Numbered from the stretch's first letter, positions 7,523-14,479 are shown. The stretch is DNA of 34,151 nucleotides from Capnocytophaga sp. (GCA_030538675.1 JAUNTM010000019.1:1-34151), one strand, 5' to 3'. Translations and numbers: made by a program. Notes: generated by a model not told the origin, from the letters alone.

Positions 7523-7699
7523 ATGGAAAATACCACGAAAAACATTCTTGACATCGAAGTCGAATATGAGCTTGTAACACCTTGCGGGCATAAGAACTGC
7601 CACCTCCGCACCCTGCGGACGATGGCAACGGTAGAAGTAACCGCCGTATGTTGCACCGATTGCGGTAAGCAACTCACGGAAGAGCAATGGGAGGCATGA
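7523..7699 (+). CDS. Small zinc-ribbon protein
   Basis: A 58-residue protein with two cysteine clusters, C21-G-H-K-N-C26 and C43-C44-T-D-C47, spaced like a short zinc ribbon or treble clef. Mu's Com translational activator is also a small zinc-finger protein, but this gene is in the early region and shares only the general type. The ATG at 7523 was preferred over an in-frame TTG at 7517. The function is unknown; nucleic-acid or protein binding is likely. Confidence 0.6.
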   Translation: MENTTKNILDIEVEYELVTPCGHKNCHLRTLRTMATVEVTAVCCTDCGKQLTEEQWEA

Positions 7700-7735
7700 T
7701 TTGAAAATCAGGCAATTTGAAAATTTGAAAATGAT

Positions 7736-7803
7736 TGCCCGCCCGACCGCAATAGCGGAAAACCCTAATTCCTAAAACCTAACCCCTAAACACTTAAAAA
7801 ACA
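7736..7803 (+). repeat. C-rich tail of the directional repeat
   Basis: The arms are absent, but the sequence from about 7741 (CCCGACCGCAATAGCGG) resembles the repeat centre. CCTAATTCCTAAAACCTAA, followed by CCCCTAAACAC, is the typical tail, ending 6 nt before the ATG at 7804. Confidence 0.55.
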
Positions 7804-8037
7804 ATGACAAAAGAGCAAATTAAAGAGGTTTTGATGGACAGTGTGGAATGCGTGAAAAACGTCGTCCAACACCAAAAAGCCCTCCTGAAGGAAGAGGCAA
7901 GACTTCAATCCAACAAAGAAATCATTATGAACCTACCTCCCGAAATAGTGGAAAATATGGTAGAGGAAGCAGAAATACGGGGCTTGCTTTCAGAAATAGC
8001 CCAACTTGCTGTGGCTGCCAAAAAACTCGAAAATTAA
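7804..8037 (+). CDS. Hypothetical early protein, 77 residues
   Basis: A small, highly helical and acidic protein, probably a coiled coil (VVQHQKALLKEEARLQSNKE). No family is recognised. It follows a C-rich repeat tail and is 8 nt from the next gene. No function is proposed. Confidence 0.6.
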   Translation: MTKEQIKEVLMDSVECVKNVVQHQKALLKEEARLQSNKEIIMNLPPEIVENMVEEAEIRGLLSEIAQLAVAAKKLEN

Positions 8038-8045
8038 ATAACAAT

Positions 8046-8357
8046 ATGAAAGTAACAGTTACAGTTCAAGCGGATATTGAAGTTGAGTTCAATGAAAACT
8101 CACAAGAATTTAAAGACCTATTTGAAAACTACAATGATTATTTCGTTGATTGTGATGAACAGGAATTTGCAGAAATTATAGCTAAGGAAGTAGCCACTTA
8201 CGGCATCTGCAATAACATCGAAGGGATAGGTTTAGTTAAACGAAATGGGGAGCTACAAGAAGATATTGACCACCCTGTCAATGTTACAGTTGAAAGTGGT
8301 TACGACTTAAATGGAATGGTTAATTTTATTGTTTCAGAAAGTGTATGGGGTGAGTAA
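8046..8357 (+). CDS. Hypothetical early protein, 103 residues
   Basis: An acidic protein starting with a beta-strand-like KVTVTVQADIEVEF and ending in another strand pair. No known motif was seen. The ATG at 8046 is used because the longer in-frame extension would overlap the whole preceding gene. Base use is more A/T-rich than the neighbouring structural genes, which fits an accessory early gene. Confidence 0.6.
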   Translation: MKVTVTVQADIEVEFNENSQEFKDLFENYNDYFVDCDEQEFAEIIAKEVATYGICNNIEGIGLVKRNGELQEDIDHPVNVTVESGYDLNGMVNFIVSESVWGE

Positions 8358-8404
8358 AATTACTGTTAACACCCAAATTTACGAACTATTAAAATTGTAT
8401 AGAA

Positions 8405-8629
8405 ATGGAAACCTACGAAGGAACTATGACCATAAAATGGTACAAAAACGATAACGGAGACACAAGACCGCTGACATTAGGCGTGAAAGACGAAAAAGAG
8501 TTGAATACGATTAAAGAAAGGATTAAACAAGACTTTCTGACATTGGGGGATGACCCAACGCTTCCAAACCCCAAAAACATCGGCCGTGTGGCGTATAGCG
8601 TACACTTTAGGCTTACTAAACGCCAATGA
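8405..8629 (+). CDS. Hypothetical early protein, 74 residues
   Basis: A 74-residue protein without a recognised domain. It begins METYEGTMTIKWYK and ends with a basic RLTKRQ. It is part of the early operon between two other small unknown genes. No function is proposed. Confidence 0.55.
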   Translation: METYEGTMTIKWYKNDNGDTRPLTLGVKDEKELNTIKERIKQDFLTLGDDPTLPNPKNIGRVAYSVHFRLTKRQ

Positions 8630-8631
8630 CA

Positions 8632-8715
8632 AAATAGCCATTAGCCAAGTAGTTAAAATCCGAGTTAGCCCCTAACTAACACCTATTTGGCTAACTCCTA
8701 ACCCCTTAAAAAAAA
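8632..8715 (+). repeat. Degenerate directional intergenic repeat
   Basis: The left arm ATAGCCATTAGCCAAGTAG (8634-8652) and the right arm CTATTTGGCTAA (about 8682-8693) are recognisable. The centre is shorter and altered, and CTCCTAACCCCTT forms the tail before the A-run and the ATG at 8719. Confidence 0.65.
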
Positions 8716-8718
8716 ACA

Positions 8719-9315
8719 ATGACAGACGAAATCAAACAAAAATTAGCCAAGGTGTACGAACTCGTCCGCCGTGGCGAACTGGGCGAACAACAGGCCGCTG
8801 AAAAAGCCTTCAAACGCTTGGTTGAAAAGTACAACATTACCGATGACGAGTTGGCAAAAATCCAACTGAAATTCTACGCATTCAAGTATGCGAGCGAGTT
8901 GGATAAACGATTGTTATTACAGCTATTCACGTATTTTTTCGATAAAAAATACGGCAATTTTTACAGCAACACATGGCACGCCAAAGAAATCGAAGTTGAA
9001 ATGGAGTATCTTGATTATATCCAAATCGAAACGGCTTACGGCTACTTTAAACCTCACATGAATAAGGAATGGCGGAAACACGGATTGTCGCAGCTCACAC
9101 GCTTCCGCAAGGCGAAAAACAAAAACGCACGCCGTAAGGAATTGCAAGACGCTTTCTTTTCAAAATATATCCTCAAATCGGGGATATACCACGAACACCA
9201 AGTAAGCCTTGTTGATTTTAAAAACAGTAAGGAAGTGTCGAATTACTCCTCATTCAACGGTGTTGAAGGCGGTACATTACGAAACCAAGTAACCACAGGA
9301 TTATATTTAGAATAA
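8719..9315 (+). CDS. DUF2786-like early protein
   Basis: 198 residues. The first 45 residues fit the DUF2786 pattern (AKVYELVRRGELGEQQAAEKA then KYNITDDELAK), a short N-terminal domain found in many phage and bacterial proteins. The rest resembles the usual C-terminal partner region but with no catalytic motif I can name. It overlaps the next start codon by one base. The function of the family is not established. Confidence 0.6.
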   Translation: MTDEIKQKLAKVYELVRRGELGEQQAAEKAFKRLVEKYNITDDELAKIQLKFYAFKYASELDKRLLLQLFTYFFDKKYGNFYSNTWHAKEIEVEMEYLDYIQIETAYGYFKPHMNKEWRKHGLSQLTRFRKAKNKNARRKELQDAFFSKYILKSGIYHEHQVSLVDFKNSKEVSNYSSFNGVEGGTLRNQVTTGLYLE

Positions 9316-9650
9316 TGAAAATACAACTACAAACCACCTACGATGCCGTGAAGCTCACGGCTTGGATATCGGACACTTTCAGTACCGTTGCGATTCACGA
9401 TGATACCAACCGAAATAAACGCACAGTGTTAAGCATATTGGAGGACGTACGCCAACGCTTTGAAAATAAAGCCCTCAGCCTGCGGGAAAAAAAAGCCAAA
9501 GGAAGCGACAAAACCAAACTCTCGCTAAAGTACCACGAGGCTGTGAGCTTGGAACGTGCCCTTGAAGAGTATCAGTGCTTTGTCGAAGACCCATACCACA
9601 AGGCACTCCTCAGCACCTTGATTTTTCAGTTGAACCAAAAAACCGTGTAA
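9315..9650 (+). CDS. Hypothetical early protein, 111 residues
   Basis: A basic, helical protein (FENKALSLREKKAKGSDK region) with no recognised family. Its start codon overlaps the DUF2786-like stop and it lies 1 nt from the next gene, so the three are probably translated as a unit. Its place next to a replication-initiator-like gene hints at DNA metabolism, but that is inference only. Confidence 0.6.
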   Translation: MKIQLQTTYDAVKLTAWISDTFSTVAIHDDTNRNKRTVLSILEDVRQRFENKALSLREKKAKGSDKTKLSLKYHEAVSLERALEEYQCFVEDPYHKALLSTLIFQLNQKTV

Positions 9651-9651
9651 A

Positions 9652-10089
9652 ATGACCCTTACCACCTACTTAATCAAAGGCAAAGCATTGAGCCGTGAAA
9701 TGATTTTTAAATTCGATTTAAACGGCGATTTACGCTCGTTTGAAATCACGCTTGAGCCGCTTGATGACAAACAAAAAATGTGGCTGTTCAGCCCGAACCA
9801 CTTTCCGTCAGACGAAAATAAAATGAAAGTTTGGATGCAAAACCCGAATTTTAAAAAAGTGTTTGAAGTCAAAAAAATCCCCGCCGATTTGTCATTTGAC
9901 AATTTTTGGCAAACCTACGGCAAACACGGCACGAAGTCCGTAGCCAAAAAGAAGTTCGACAAACTCAAAGAACACGAAATCATTAAGGCTTTTCTGCACA
10001 TCGCCGAAGAGCAAAAGAAAAAGAAATTAGACGGAACGGCAATGCCTTATGCCGAAACGTATCTCAACCAAAAGCGGTGGGAGGTTTAA
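9652..10089 (+). CDS. Replication-initiator-like C-terminal motif protein
   Basis: 145 residues. The last 65 residues hold the conserved tail of many phage replication/DnaD-type proteins: FWQTYGKHGTKSVAKKKF, a helix, then MPYAETYLNQKRWE (compare the FW..YP.K.gK..A.k.w and P.a.TYLnq.RWe pattern). The N-terminal 80 residues, normally the DNA-binding winged helix, are not recognised and are short. It is the last gene of the early operon, followed by a strong terminator. Whether it replaces a host replication factor at Mu-type replication forks is unknown. Confidence 0.6.
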   Translation: MTLTTYLIKGKALSREMIFKFDLNGDLRSFEITLEPLDDKQKMWLFSPNHFPSDENKMKVWMQNPNFKKVFEVKKIPADLSFDNFWQTYGKHGTKSVAKKKFDKLKEHEIIKAFLHIAEEQKKKKLDGTAMPYAETYLNQKRWEV

Positions 10090-10100
10090 AAAACTATGGT

Positions 10101-10130
10101 AAGCCGCTTGGTAATTCCGAGCGGTTTGTT
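10101..10130 (+). terminator. Early operon terminator
   Basis: CCGCTTGG (10104-10111) pairs with CCGAGCGG (10117-10124), including one G-U pair, across a TAATT loop. Outer A-T pairs extend the stem, and a T-rich run (TTTGTTTAT) follows. It lies just past the last early gene. Confidence 0.75.
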
Positions 10131-10138
10131 TATCTTTG
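10108..10138 (+). promoter_or_regulatory. Promoter of the lipoprotein gene
   Basis: TATCTTTG (10131-10138) is an exact TAnnTTTG -7 box and TTG (10108-10110) is 20 nt upstream. The promoter overlaps the early terminator. It would let the lipoprotein be expressed separately from the early operon, including in the lysogen. Confidence 0.65.
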
Positions 10139-10164
10139 TGAAATAAATCCTAATCTTTTACCTT

Positions 10165-10587
10165 ATGAAGAAAATATATTCCATTATCTTAGTTCTTTTC
10201 ATTTTGTTGAGTTGCAACAATAATAAAAAACAGAATGAAAATGCTCAGCCGGTAATGAGCGACAAAGAGTTGTTTGATATAGCTCTTGGTAGTCCTGAAT
10301 TTAAAGAAAGTCTGAATGAATTTATATTTGTGAGAACAAATATGAGAATGGCAATGTCCGGCGTGATTCCAGAAAAAGAAATTATTAACATGTACAATTC
10401 CTTACTCGGCAACACGATGGGAAGAAGCAACGATTTTAAAGAGATAGAACGAATTTTAAGGCACAATGAAGAAGATTATAAAAACTACATCTTATACGAT
10501 GCTCATGTTAAATATGCTGAAGATAGCGTACAGATAGAGAAATATACAGCATTGAGAGATAAGTATTTATTCCGAATGAGGGAATAA
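10165..10587 (+). CDS. Small lipoprotein, probable moron
   Basis: 140 residues. The N-terminus is a lipoprotein signal: KK, a hydrophobic run (IYSIILVLFILL), then the lipobox LLSC with the lipidated Cys at about residue 17, followed by a flexible Asn/Lys-rich linker. The mature part is helical and charged, with no recognised family. It is flanked by a terminator and its own promoter, and base use is more A/T-rich than the structural genes. That arrangement is typical of prophage morons; superinfection exclusion or another surface change in the lysogen is plausible but unproved. Confidence 0.75.
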   Translation: MKKIYSIILVLFILLSCNNNKKQNENAQPVMSDKELFDIALGSPEFKESLNEFIFVRTNMRMAMSGVIPEKEIINMYNSLLGNTMGRSNDFKEIERILRHNEEDYKNYILYDAHVKYAEDSVQIEKYTALRDKYLFRMRE

Positions 10588-10610
10588 CAACAATATAACC
10601 TTCTTTTTCG

Positions 10611-10618
10611 TACCTTTG
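10611..10618 (+). promoter_or_regulatory. -7 box of a possible middle promoter
   Basis: TACCTTTG fits TAnnTTTG exactly but no TTG lies 17-23 nt upstream, so an activator may be needed. The predicted start of transcription falls at or next to the ATG at 10623, which would make the message leaderless or nearly so. Confidence 0.45.
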
Positions 10619-10622
10619 CCGT

Positions 10623-10913
10623 ATGGCAGTAACAACGACACATAAGAGAAAAGCGTACCGCAATGAAAAATTAGCGGCACGCTTTTATTTTTATTCTGAC
10701 CTTATGGGATTGCGGTATGAGGTCTGTACCAAATTACTGGAACAGGAATTTGATGTGTCAGAAACCCGCATTTATGAGCTGGTCAATGAAAACAGCCACC
10801 AAATAGCCCGCTTGAAGCACCAAAAAACTAACACGGGCGAACTCAGCAAACGCTATCCGTTCCTTAATTGGAGCTATCATCACGCCATGAGGTTTCAAAC
10901 CTCAGAACCATAG
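10623..10913 (+). CDS. Small helix-turn-helix protein, candidate late-gene activator
   Basis: 96 residues, basic N-terminus (TTTHKRKAYRNEKLAARF) and a helical pair EVCTKLLEQEFDVSETRIYELV that resembles a helix-turn-helix. In Mu the middle/late activators Mor and C occupy this place between early and late genes; the same role is inferred here from position, size and the HTH-like segment, without clear sequence identity. It has its own -7 box. Its last 50 nt overlap the end of the convergent tail-terminator gene, so the two transcripts are antisense there. Confidence 0.6.
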   Translation: MAVTTTHKRKAYRNEKLAARFYFYSDLMGLRYEVCTKLLEQEFDVSETRIYELVNENSHQIARLKHQKTNTGELSKRYPFLNWSYHHAMRFQTSEP

Positions 10914-11295
10914 CCGTTACGCCCTGTCTGCCTGCTTCCTGCCGTGCCGACACCCGCTCGAAAGGGTAAAAGTTAGCATCGGCATAGCCTTGCAGTACTT
11001 TGTGGATTTGTTCGGTCAAATCAAGATATGCCAACGCTTTTTCTCTGTGAATTTCGGGTGTTTGGACATTCGTATTACCTGCCGTCAGTACATAAATTTT
11101 GACGGAAAATGCCCCACGAACGTGCTGTATGCTTCGGCTGATGTTTTCCGTTTGCAGGGCATCAATGGCAAGCAATGCACAGGGAAATGCCACCATGGGA
11201 TTTTCGTCCTGCATTTGTCCCATATCAAGGTCAACCCACCGCAGTCCGGGTACGGTTGCTAATAATTCGGTAAGTTTGAGGTATAATTTTTTCAT
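10864..11295 (-). CDS. Tail terminator/completion protein (Mu gp37-like position)
   Basis: 143 residues, last gene of the leftward late operon. The N-terminal helix LYLKLTELLATVPGLRWVDLDMG and the following strands, with VKIYVLTAG and VLRFETSW, fit the small alpha/beta proteins that close the head-tail joint or tail in siphophages. The order gpG-like then this gene matches Mu G and gp37. It overlaps the gpG-like stop by 4 nt (ATGA), so translation is coupled. Assigned mainly by position and fold-like pattern. Confidence 0.6.
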   Translation of the reverse strand: MKKLYLKLTELLATVPGLRWVDLDMGQMQDENPMVAFPCALLAIDALQTENISRSIQHVRGAFSVKIYVLTAGNTNVQTPEIHREKALAYLDLTEQIHKVLQGYADANFYPFERVSARQEAGRQGVTAMVLRFETSWRDDSSN

Positions 11296-11813
11296 TTGAA
11301 AATAGATTTAAGTTCCAATGTTACAAGGCGTTGCAACCGCCTTTTTAAATACGGCGAATTGCCGATGAATTGCCGTTTGGGCAGGTTTTGGTGTATGGTT
11401 CGGGTATGGGCTTTAACTTGCTGTGTTTTGCCGTTTTTCATCTTTCGGGTAAAGGCATTGACATTTTGGGCTACCTGCCCCCGAAACCCGAAGTTATGGG
11501 CTTTCATATACGGTGCGGCTTCGCCTCCTGCGGCTATCCGTACGCGGTTTTCTTGAACTTTCAGTATGCGGATGCTTCTACGCCCTGCACCGCTTTTAAT
11601 GAGAATTGCCCGCCCTCTGTCATCTTGTCTGCCCCATTTGGTAACGGCTTTTCGAAGCTTCCACGGTTGCATTGCCGCTCCCTGCCACCCCTGTACATCA
11701 AAGGATTGCCTTGAAAAGTTTACCGCTTCTTCGCCTAATAAATGTGGTAGTTCACGTAGTTTTTGTGCCAGCCTGCGTTTGATTTCGTCCATATTCCCTT
11801 GAAAAGTTGCCAT
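11292..11813 (-). CDS. Phage virion morphogenesis protein (Mu G-like)
   Basis: 173 residues from the ATG at 11813. It has the usual pattern of Mu gpG/HK97 gp10-type joining proteins: an N-terminal helix, a QPWKLRKAVTKWGR segment with DRGRAILIKSGAGRRSIRI (the L..tG.L..Si motif), then AAPYMKAHNFGF, and a C-terminal QFIGNSPYLKRRLQRLV. A longer in-frame start (11885) would run through the small-RNA region and is rejected. The protein likely acts at the head-tail connector. Confidence 0.8.
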   Translation of the reverse strand: MATFQGNMDEIKRRLAQKLRELPHLLGEEAVNFSRQSFDVQGWQGAAMQPWKLRKAVTKWGRQDDRGRAILIKSGAGRRSIRILKVQENRVRIAAGGEAAPYMKAHNFGFRGQVAQNVNAFTRKMKNGKTQQVKAHTRTIHQNLPKRQFIGNSPYLKRRLQRLVTLELKSIFK

Positions 11814-11825
11814 TTTTTGATGTAA

Positions 11826-11858
11826 TTTGTTGGTTATCAAAAAGTTTTTGTATATTTG
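11826..11858 (+). promoter_or_regulatory. Promoter of the small RNA candidate
   Basis: TATATTTG (11851-11858) is an exact -7 box. TTG (11830-11832), preceded by another TTTG (11826-11829), lies 18 nt upstream. It reads rightward, opposite to all genes around it. Confidence 0.65.
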
Positions 11859-11860
11859 CA

Positions 11861-11944
11861 GTGTCGGGGCTAATACCTCTGACACCCCTCAAAATTTTGA
11901 GGCCACCGACCTTAGTAATTATCTACTAAGGTCGGTCTTTTTTT
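11861..11944 (+). ncRNA. Three-hairpin small RNA candidate
   Basis: The expected transcript has three stems. The first is GTGTC/GACAC (11861-11865 with 11881-11885), extended inward by GGGG/CCTC (11866-11869 with 11876-11879). The second is the perfect palindrome CCTCAAAATTTTGAGG (11887-11902). The third is an 11-bp terminator stem (11905-11915 with 11926-11936) followed by CTTTTTTT. Promoter, compact structure and terminator together support a small RNA of about 80 nt. Its 3' end is antisense to the stop codon region of the MuF-toxin gene and the rest to the leader of the gpG-like gene. It could pair with the late head mRNA. No known family is recognised. Confidence 0.55.
11905..11944 (+). 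terminator. Terminator of the small RNA candidate
   Basis: ACCGACCTTAG and CTAAGGTCGGT form a perfect 11-bp stem with a 10-nt loop, followed by seven T residues on the plus strand. On the minus strand it lacks a T-run after the stem, so it works only rightward. The 3' half of the stem encodes the last residues and stop of the MuF gene on the other strand. Confidence 0.8.
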
Positions 11945-13209
11945 AAATGAAACATCACTTTGCCCTCATTTGAAATCACAATGACCTCTTTCGCTAAAAA
12001 CTGAAAATCAGTTCTTTCAAGCAAGTTGGTTATTTGTTCTACAACACGCAGCTTATGCACTTTATGGTTTAGTTTAATAATCACATACGGCGATTGCTCC
12101 TGTCCGTGGCTAATCATTTGGCTTATTTTACCAATTCTAAACTTTCTTTCGTAGCTTTCAACCTCCCAATATACGCCATCGATTTTAAGGTCGGTAACTT
12201 TACCGGGATAAGGCGATTTTTCAAAATGAAAATCATAGCTCCAATGGTCGGGTTTTATTTCGGGTAACACTTCCACTTGCTTAGCATTAAGATATTCCTT
12301 CATTATTTTAGCTACTTCGATACGCCGTTGGTGTTCCGCTATTTGGCGGGGTCTTTCATTGGGGCTTTTTGACCATTTTTCGGCTTTGGTTGAAATTAAA
12401 ATACCGTCCGTTTCCACATAATCCAAATCGCTCAATAGTTTCGTTTGCATTCCCTTAAAATACGGATGCTTTTCTGTAAATATTTTACCACTCACGCCCG
12501 GATTGTTTTTAAAGGCTTCGGGGATTTTTGGCAGTCGGTATTTTTCGGTAGGCGTGGCACGCCGCAAACGGCTTACATCGGTACGGCAGTTGAAATGGTT
12601 GGGCGGAAAATAATACGCCAGCATCGGGTCATCAACCGTTACAATCACGCCGTCAAGAGGTTTGCAGATGTCGCTTACCCGATTGTCTTTTACCACATCA
12701 AACCGCACGTAAGGGAACAGGTGTTTGTCCCGTTGTATTTCAAGCCACTTTCTCGTCATCTGTCCGCCTGCCACAATGGTGCGGTATTCCGTTTCCAAAT
12801 GGCGGACGGACATTCCCACCACTTTTTGGGCTTCCCTTTTGAACTCGTGCCACGGTCGCAGACTGCCATTTTCACGGAGCAATAAGTTATTCAATTTTTT
12901 GATTTCCTGATAGTTTTTCGCTACCGAAAAATCCCATAAATTGCGTTTGATGTATTCCCGCAACACGTAATCGGGGCTGTTCCAGTCCACGTCACCGAAG
13001 ATTTCTCCTATCGGTGCGGTCATTAATTGGGCTTGTGATTTGACAATTTCCGTAGCAACTCCTTCTTTCGGCGGTGCTTTGTCCCGATACATTCCCGCAA
13101 CCACATCTACCCACAAGTCCGCCAAATGGTCTGCCCAATCCTTCGGCATGCCGTCCGAAGCCGTAAGCGTGGCACAACAGGCATCGTGCTCTTCATACAA
13201 CGCATCCAA
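11926..13209 (-). CDS. MuF-type minor head protein with C-terminal CdiA_C-like nuclease domain
   Basis: 427 residues from a TTG; no ATG exists at the head of this frame and the frame stays open into the portal gene, so it is probably made as a portal-MuF -1 frameshift product. The MuF domain covers about 80-230 (SPDYVLREYIKRNLWDFS, then FPYVRFDVVKD and the HFNCRTDV motif). The last 140 residues resemble the tRNA-nuclease CdiA C-terminal family: VEVLPEI, then TDLKIDGVYWEVES, then GKISQMISHGQEQSPYVII. The usual acidic-acidic-x-Lys nuclease triad would sit at DGVYWEVE, but Glu stands where Lys is usual. Such MuF toxins are thought to be injected with phage DNA. No immunity gene is recognised next to it. 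Confidence 0.8.
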   Translation of the reverse strand: MDALYEEHDACCATLTASDGMPKDWADHLADLWVDVVAGMYRDKAPPKEGVATEIVKSQAQLMTAPIGEIFGDVDWNSPDYVLREYIKRNLWDFSVAKNYQEIKKLNNLLLRENGSLRPWHEFKREAQKVVGMSVRHLETEYRTIVAGGQMTRKWLEIQRDKHLFPYVRFDVVKDNRVSDICKPLDGVIVTVDDPMLAYYFPPNHFNCRTDVSRLRRATPTEKYRLPKIPEAFKNNPGVSGKIFTEKHPYFKGMQTKLLSDLDYVETDGILISTKAEKWSKSPNERPRQIAEHQRRIEVAKIMKEYLNAKQVEVLPEIKPDHWSYDFHFEKSPYPGKVTDLKIDGVYWEVESYERKFRIGKISQMISHGQEQSPYVIIKLNHKVHKLRVVEQITNLLERTDFQFLAKEVIVISNEGKVMFHLKKDRP

Positions 13210-13223
13210 TGCCTGCCAATCAA

Positions 13224-13269
13224 GCTCCCCATACTGCGTTACGGTCAGTGGGGAGCATTCCCAAAAAAA
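13224..13269 (-). promoter_or_regulatory. Candidate -1 frameshift signal, portal to MuF
   Basis: Read leftward, the portal frame is GAT TTT TTT GGG, so T_TTT_TTT (13269-13263) is in the correct phase for -1 slippage. After a 6-nt spacer, GCTCCCC (13256-13250) pairs perfectly with GGGGAGC (13230-13224), and ACTG/CAGT extends the stem inward. The portal stop TGA (13247-13245) lies in the loop. The -1 frame enters the MuF frame without a stop. Confidence 0.65.
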
Positions 13270-14477
13270 TCCTTTAGGCGGTCAAAGAAACCCAAGCGGC
13301 TCACGGATAGTTTTTTGTCTTCCGTTACGGCATCTGCGGTATCGTTTTTCTCTTTTTTTTCGGTTGGATTTCCGGCTTTTGTTGGTTTGGGCAGACCAAA
13401 ATTTTCATACCAATGATTCTCGTCAATGGGTACTATTTCGTTCACGCCTTTGGCAATCGCCAATTCATCTATTTTAGACAGGCGTTCGCTTTTTTCGGCA
13501 AAATGAAACCAACCGCCTTTGACAGGATAGCCCCGCTTTTCCAATCGCGGAAGCAGTTCTTTGTTTAATATCCGTTGCACGAAACGGCGGTCGGCTTTAT
13601 TGATGTCATCCTCTGTGTCGGCGTGTACCTTGCCCTGTGAGTAGGAACTTCCGTCTTTGGTGGTCATCGTCTGACCGAGTACGCCAATGAGCATCTGTTC
13701 GTCGCAGAGCCTTAAAAACCGCTCGTGAATGTCCACCGTGCCGGGCGATTGCGTACCGATAGTTTTGACCTCGCTGTTCTTGCTCATGGTCATACTTGCC
13801 GAACCGCCCCGCTTTTGGAATGCCGATTCCATTTCCGAGCGTCCGCTTTCGTCTTCGGGGTCATAATAGCCAACGAGCGTATCAATGCCAAAGAGTTCCG
13901 CATAGCGGGCAAAATCGCCTGTACCATTCCGCTTCATAATGGCATGCGGTGCGGTCTTGACGAATAGCCCCAAATCGCCCTCTTTTCCTAAGTGGATAAG
14001 AAAATCATCATTTTCATAAGAAATACCTTGTGTATCGCCTACGGATTTGGCAATGATTTTATTTTCAAGGTCAAGATGCCGACGGTCGATACTGACTACT
14101 TTGAAGCCGTCTTGGAAGTCCAATTCCAACACCGTTTTCGGGTAAAATTTCGAGAGCATGACTTCCCGAAGGAACTCCTCAAATTCGGGAGTTTCGATAA
14201 GGTCAGCCATTGCTTCTACTTCTTTATTATTGGCAGAAAACAATAAGGTAGCATTGGTTACTGCCATAATCCGCTTTTCCACCGCCGAACTCAGGACGGC
14301 ATCAATGAGCAGGTCGTTGTACAGTTCCACGAGGGTGTGAATACGCCCGCGGTCAGCCTGCTGTATTGCCGAACGCCAACGGCTGATGTCCTGCGGGGTG
14401 CGTTGCGGTGGTCGGACAACCAGCGTTTGGCTGATTTTAACCGCCTTGTTTTTCTTTTTAAATCCTATTTCAGCCAT
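13245..14477 (-). CDS. Portal protein, DUF935 (Mu gp29-like)
   Basis: 410 residues. DUF935 pattern: ISRWRSAIQQADRGRIHTLV near the N-terminus, MAVTNATLLFSANNKE, then the VVSIDRRHLDLENKIIAKS and DFLIHLGKEGDLGLFVKT segments, IGVLGQTMTTKDGSSYSQGKVH and WFHFAEKSER near the end. It forms the dodecameric DNA channel of the capsid. It is shorter than Mu gp29 (about 500), lacking part of the N-terminal and C-terminal regions. It precedes MuF with the slippery sequence in its last codons (F404-F405), so a fraction may be extended by 445 residues of MuF. Confidence 0.9.
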   Translation of the reverse strand: MAEIGFKKKNKAVKISQTLVVRPPQRTPQDISRWRSAIQQADRGRIHTLVELYNDLLIDAVLSSAVEKRIMAVTNATLLFSANNKEVEAMADLIETPEFEEFLREVMLSKFYPKTVLELDFQDGFKVVSIDRRHLDLENKIIAKSVGDTQGISYENDDFLIHLGKEGDLGLFVKTAPHAIMKRNGTGDFARYAELFGIDTLVGYYDPEDESGRSEMESAFQKRGGSASMTMSKNSEVKTIGTQSPGTVDIHERFLRLCDEQMLIGVLGQTMTTKDGSSYSQGKVHADTEDDINKADRRFVQRILNKELLPRLEKRGYPVKGGWFHFAEKSERLSKIDELAIAKGVNEIVPIDENHWYENFGLPKPTKAGNPTEKKEKNDTADAVTEDKKLSVSRLGFFDRLKDFFGNAPH

Positions 14478-14479
14478 AA

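Noticed and set aside
5815..8715. CRISPR array formed by the regular repeats
   Set aside because: The repeats are long, imperfect, carry internal inverted arms and alternate with genes instead of short spacers; no cas genes.
11814..11885. Longer N-terminus of the gpG-like protein
   Set aside because: The extension runs through the promoter of the small RNA and has no similarity to the family; the ATG at 11813 fits better.
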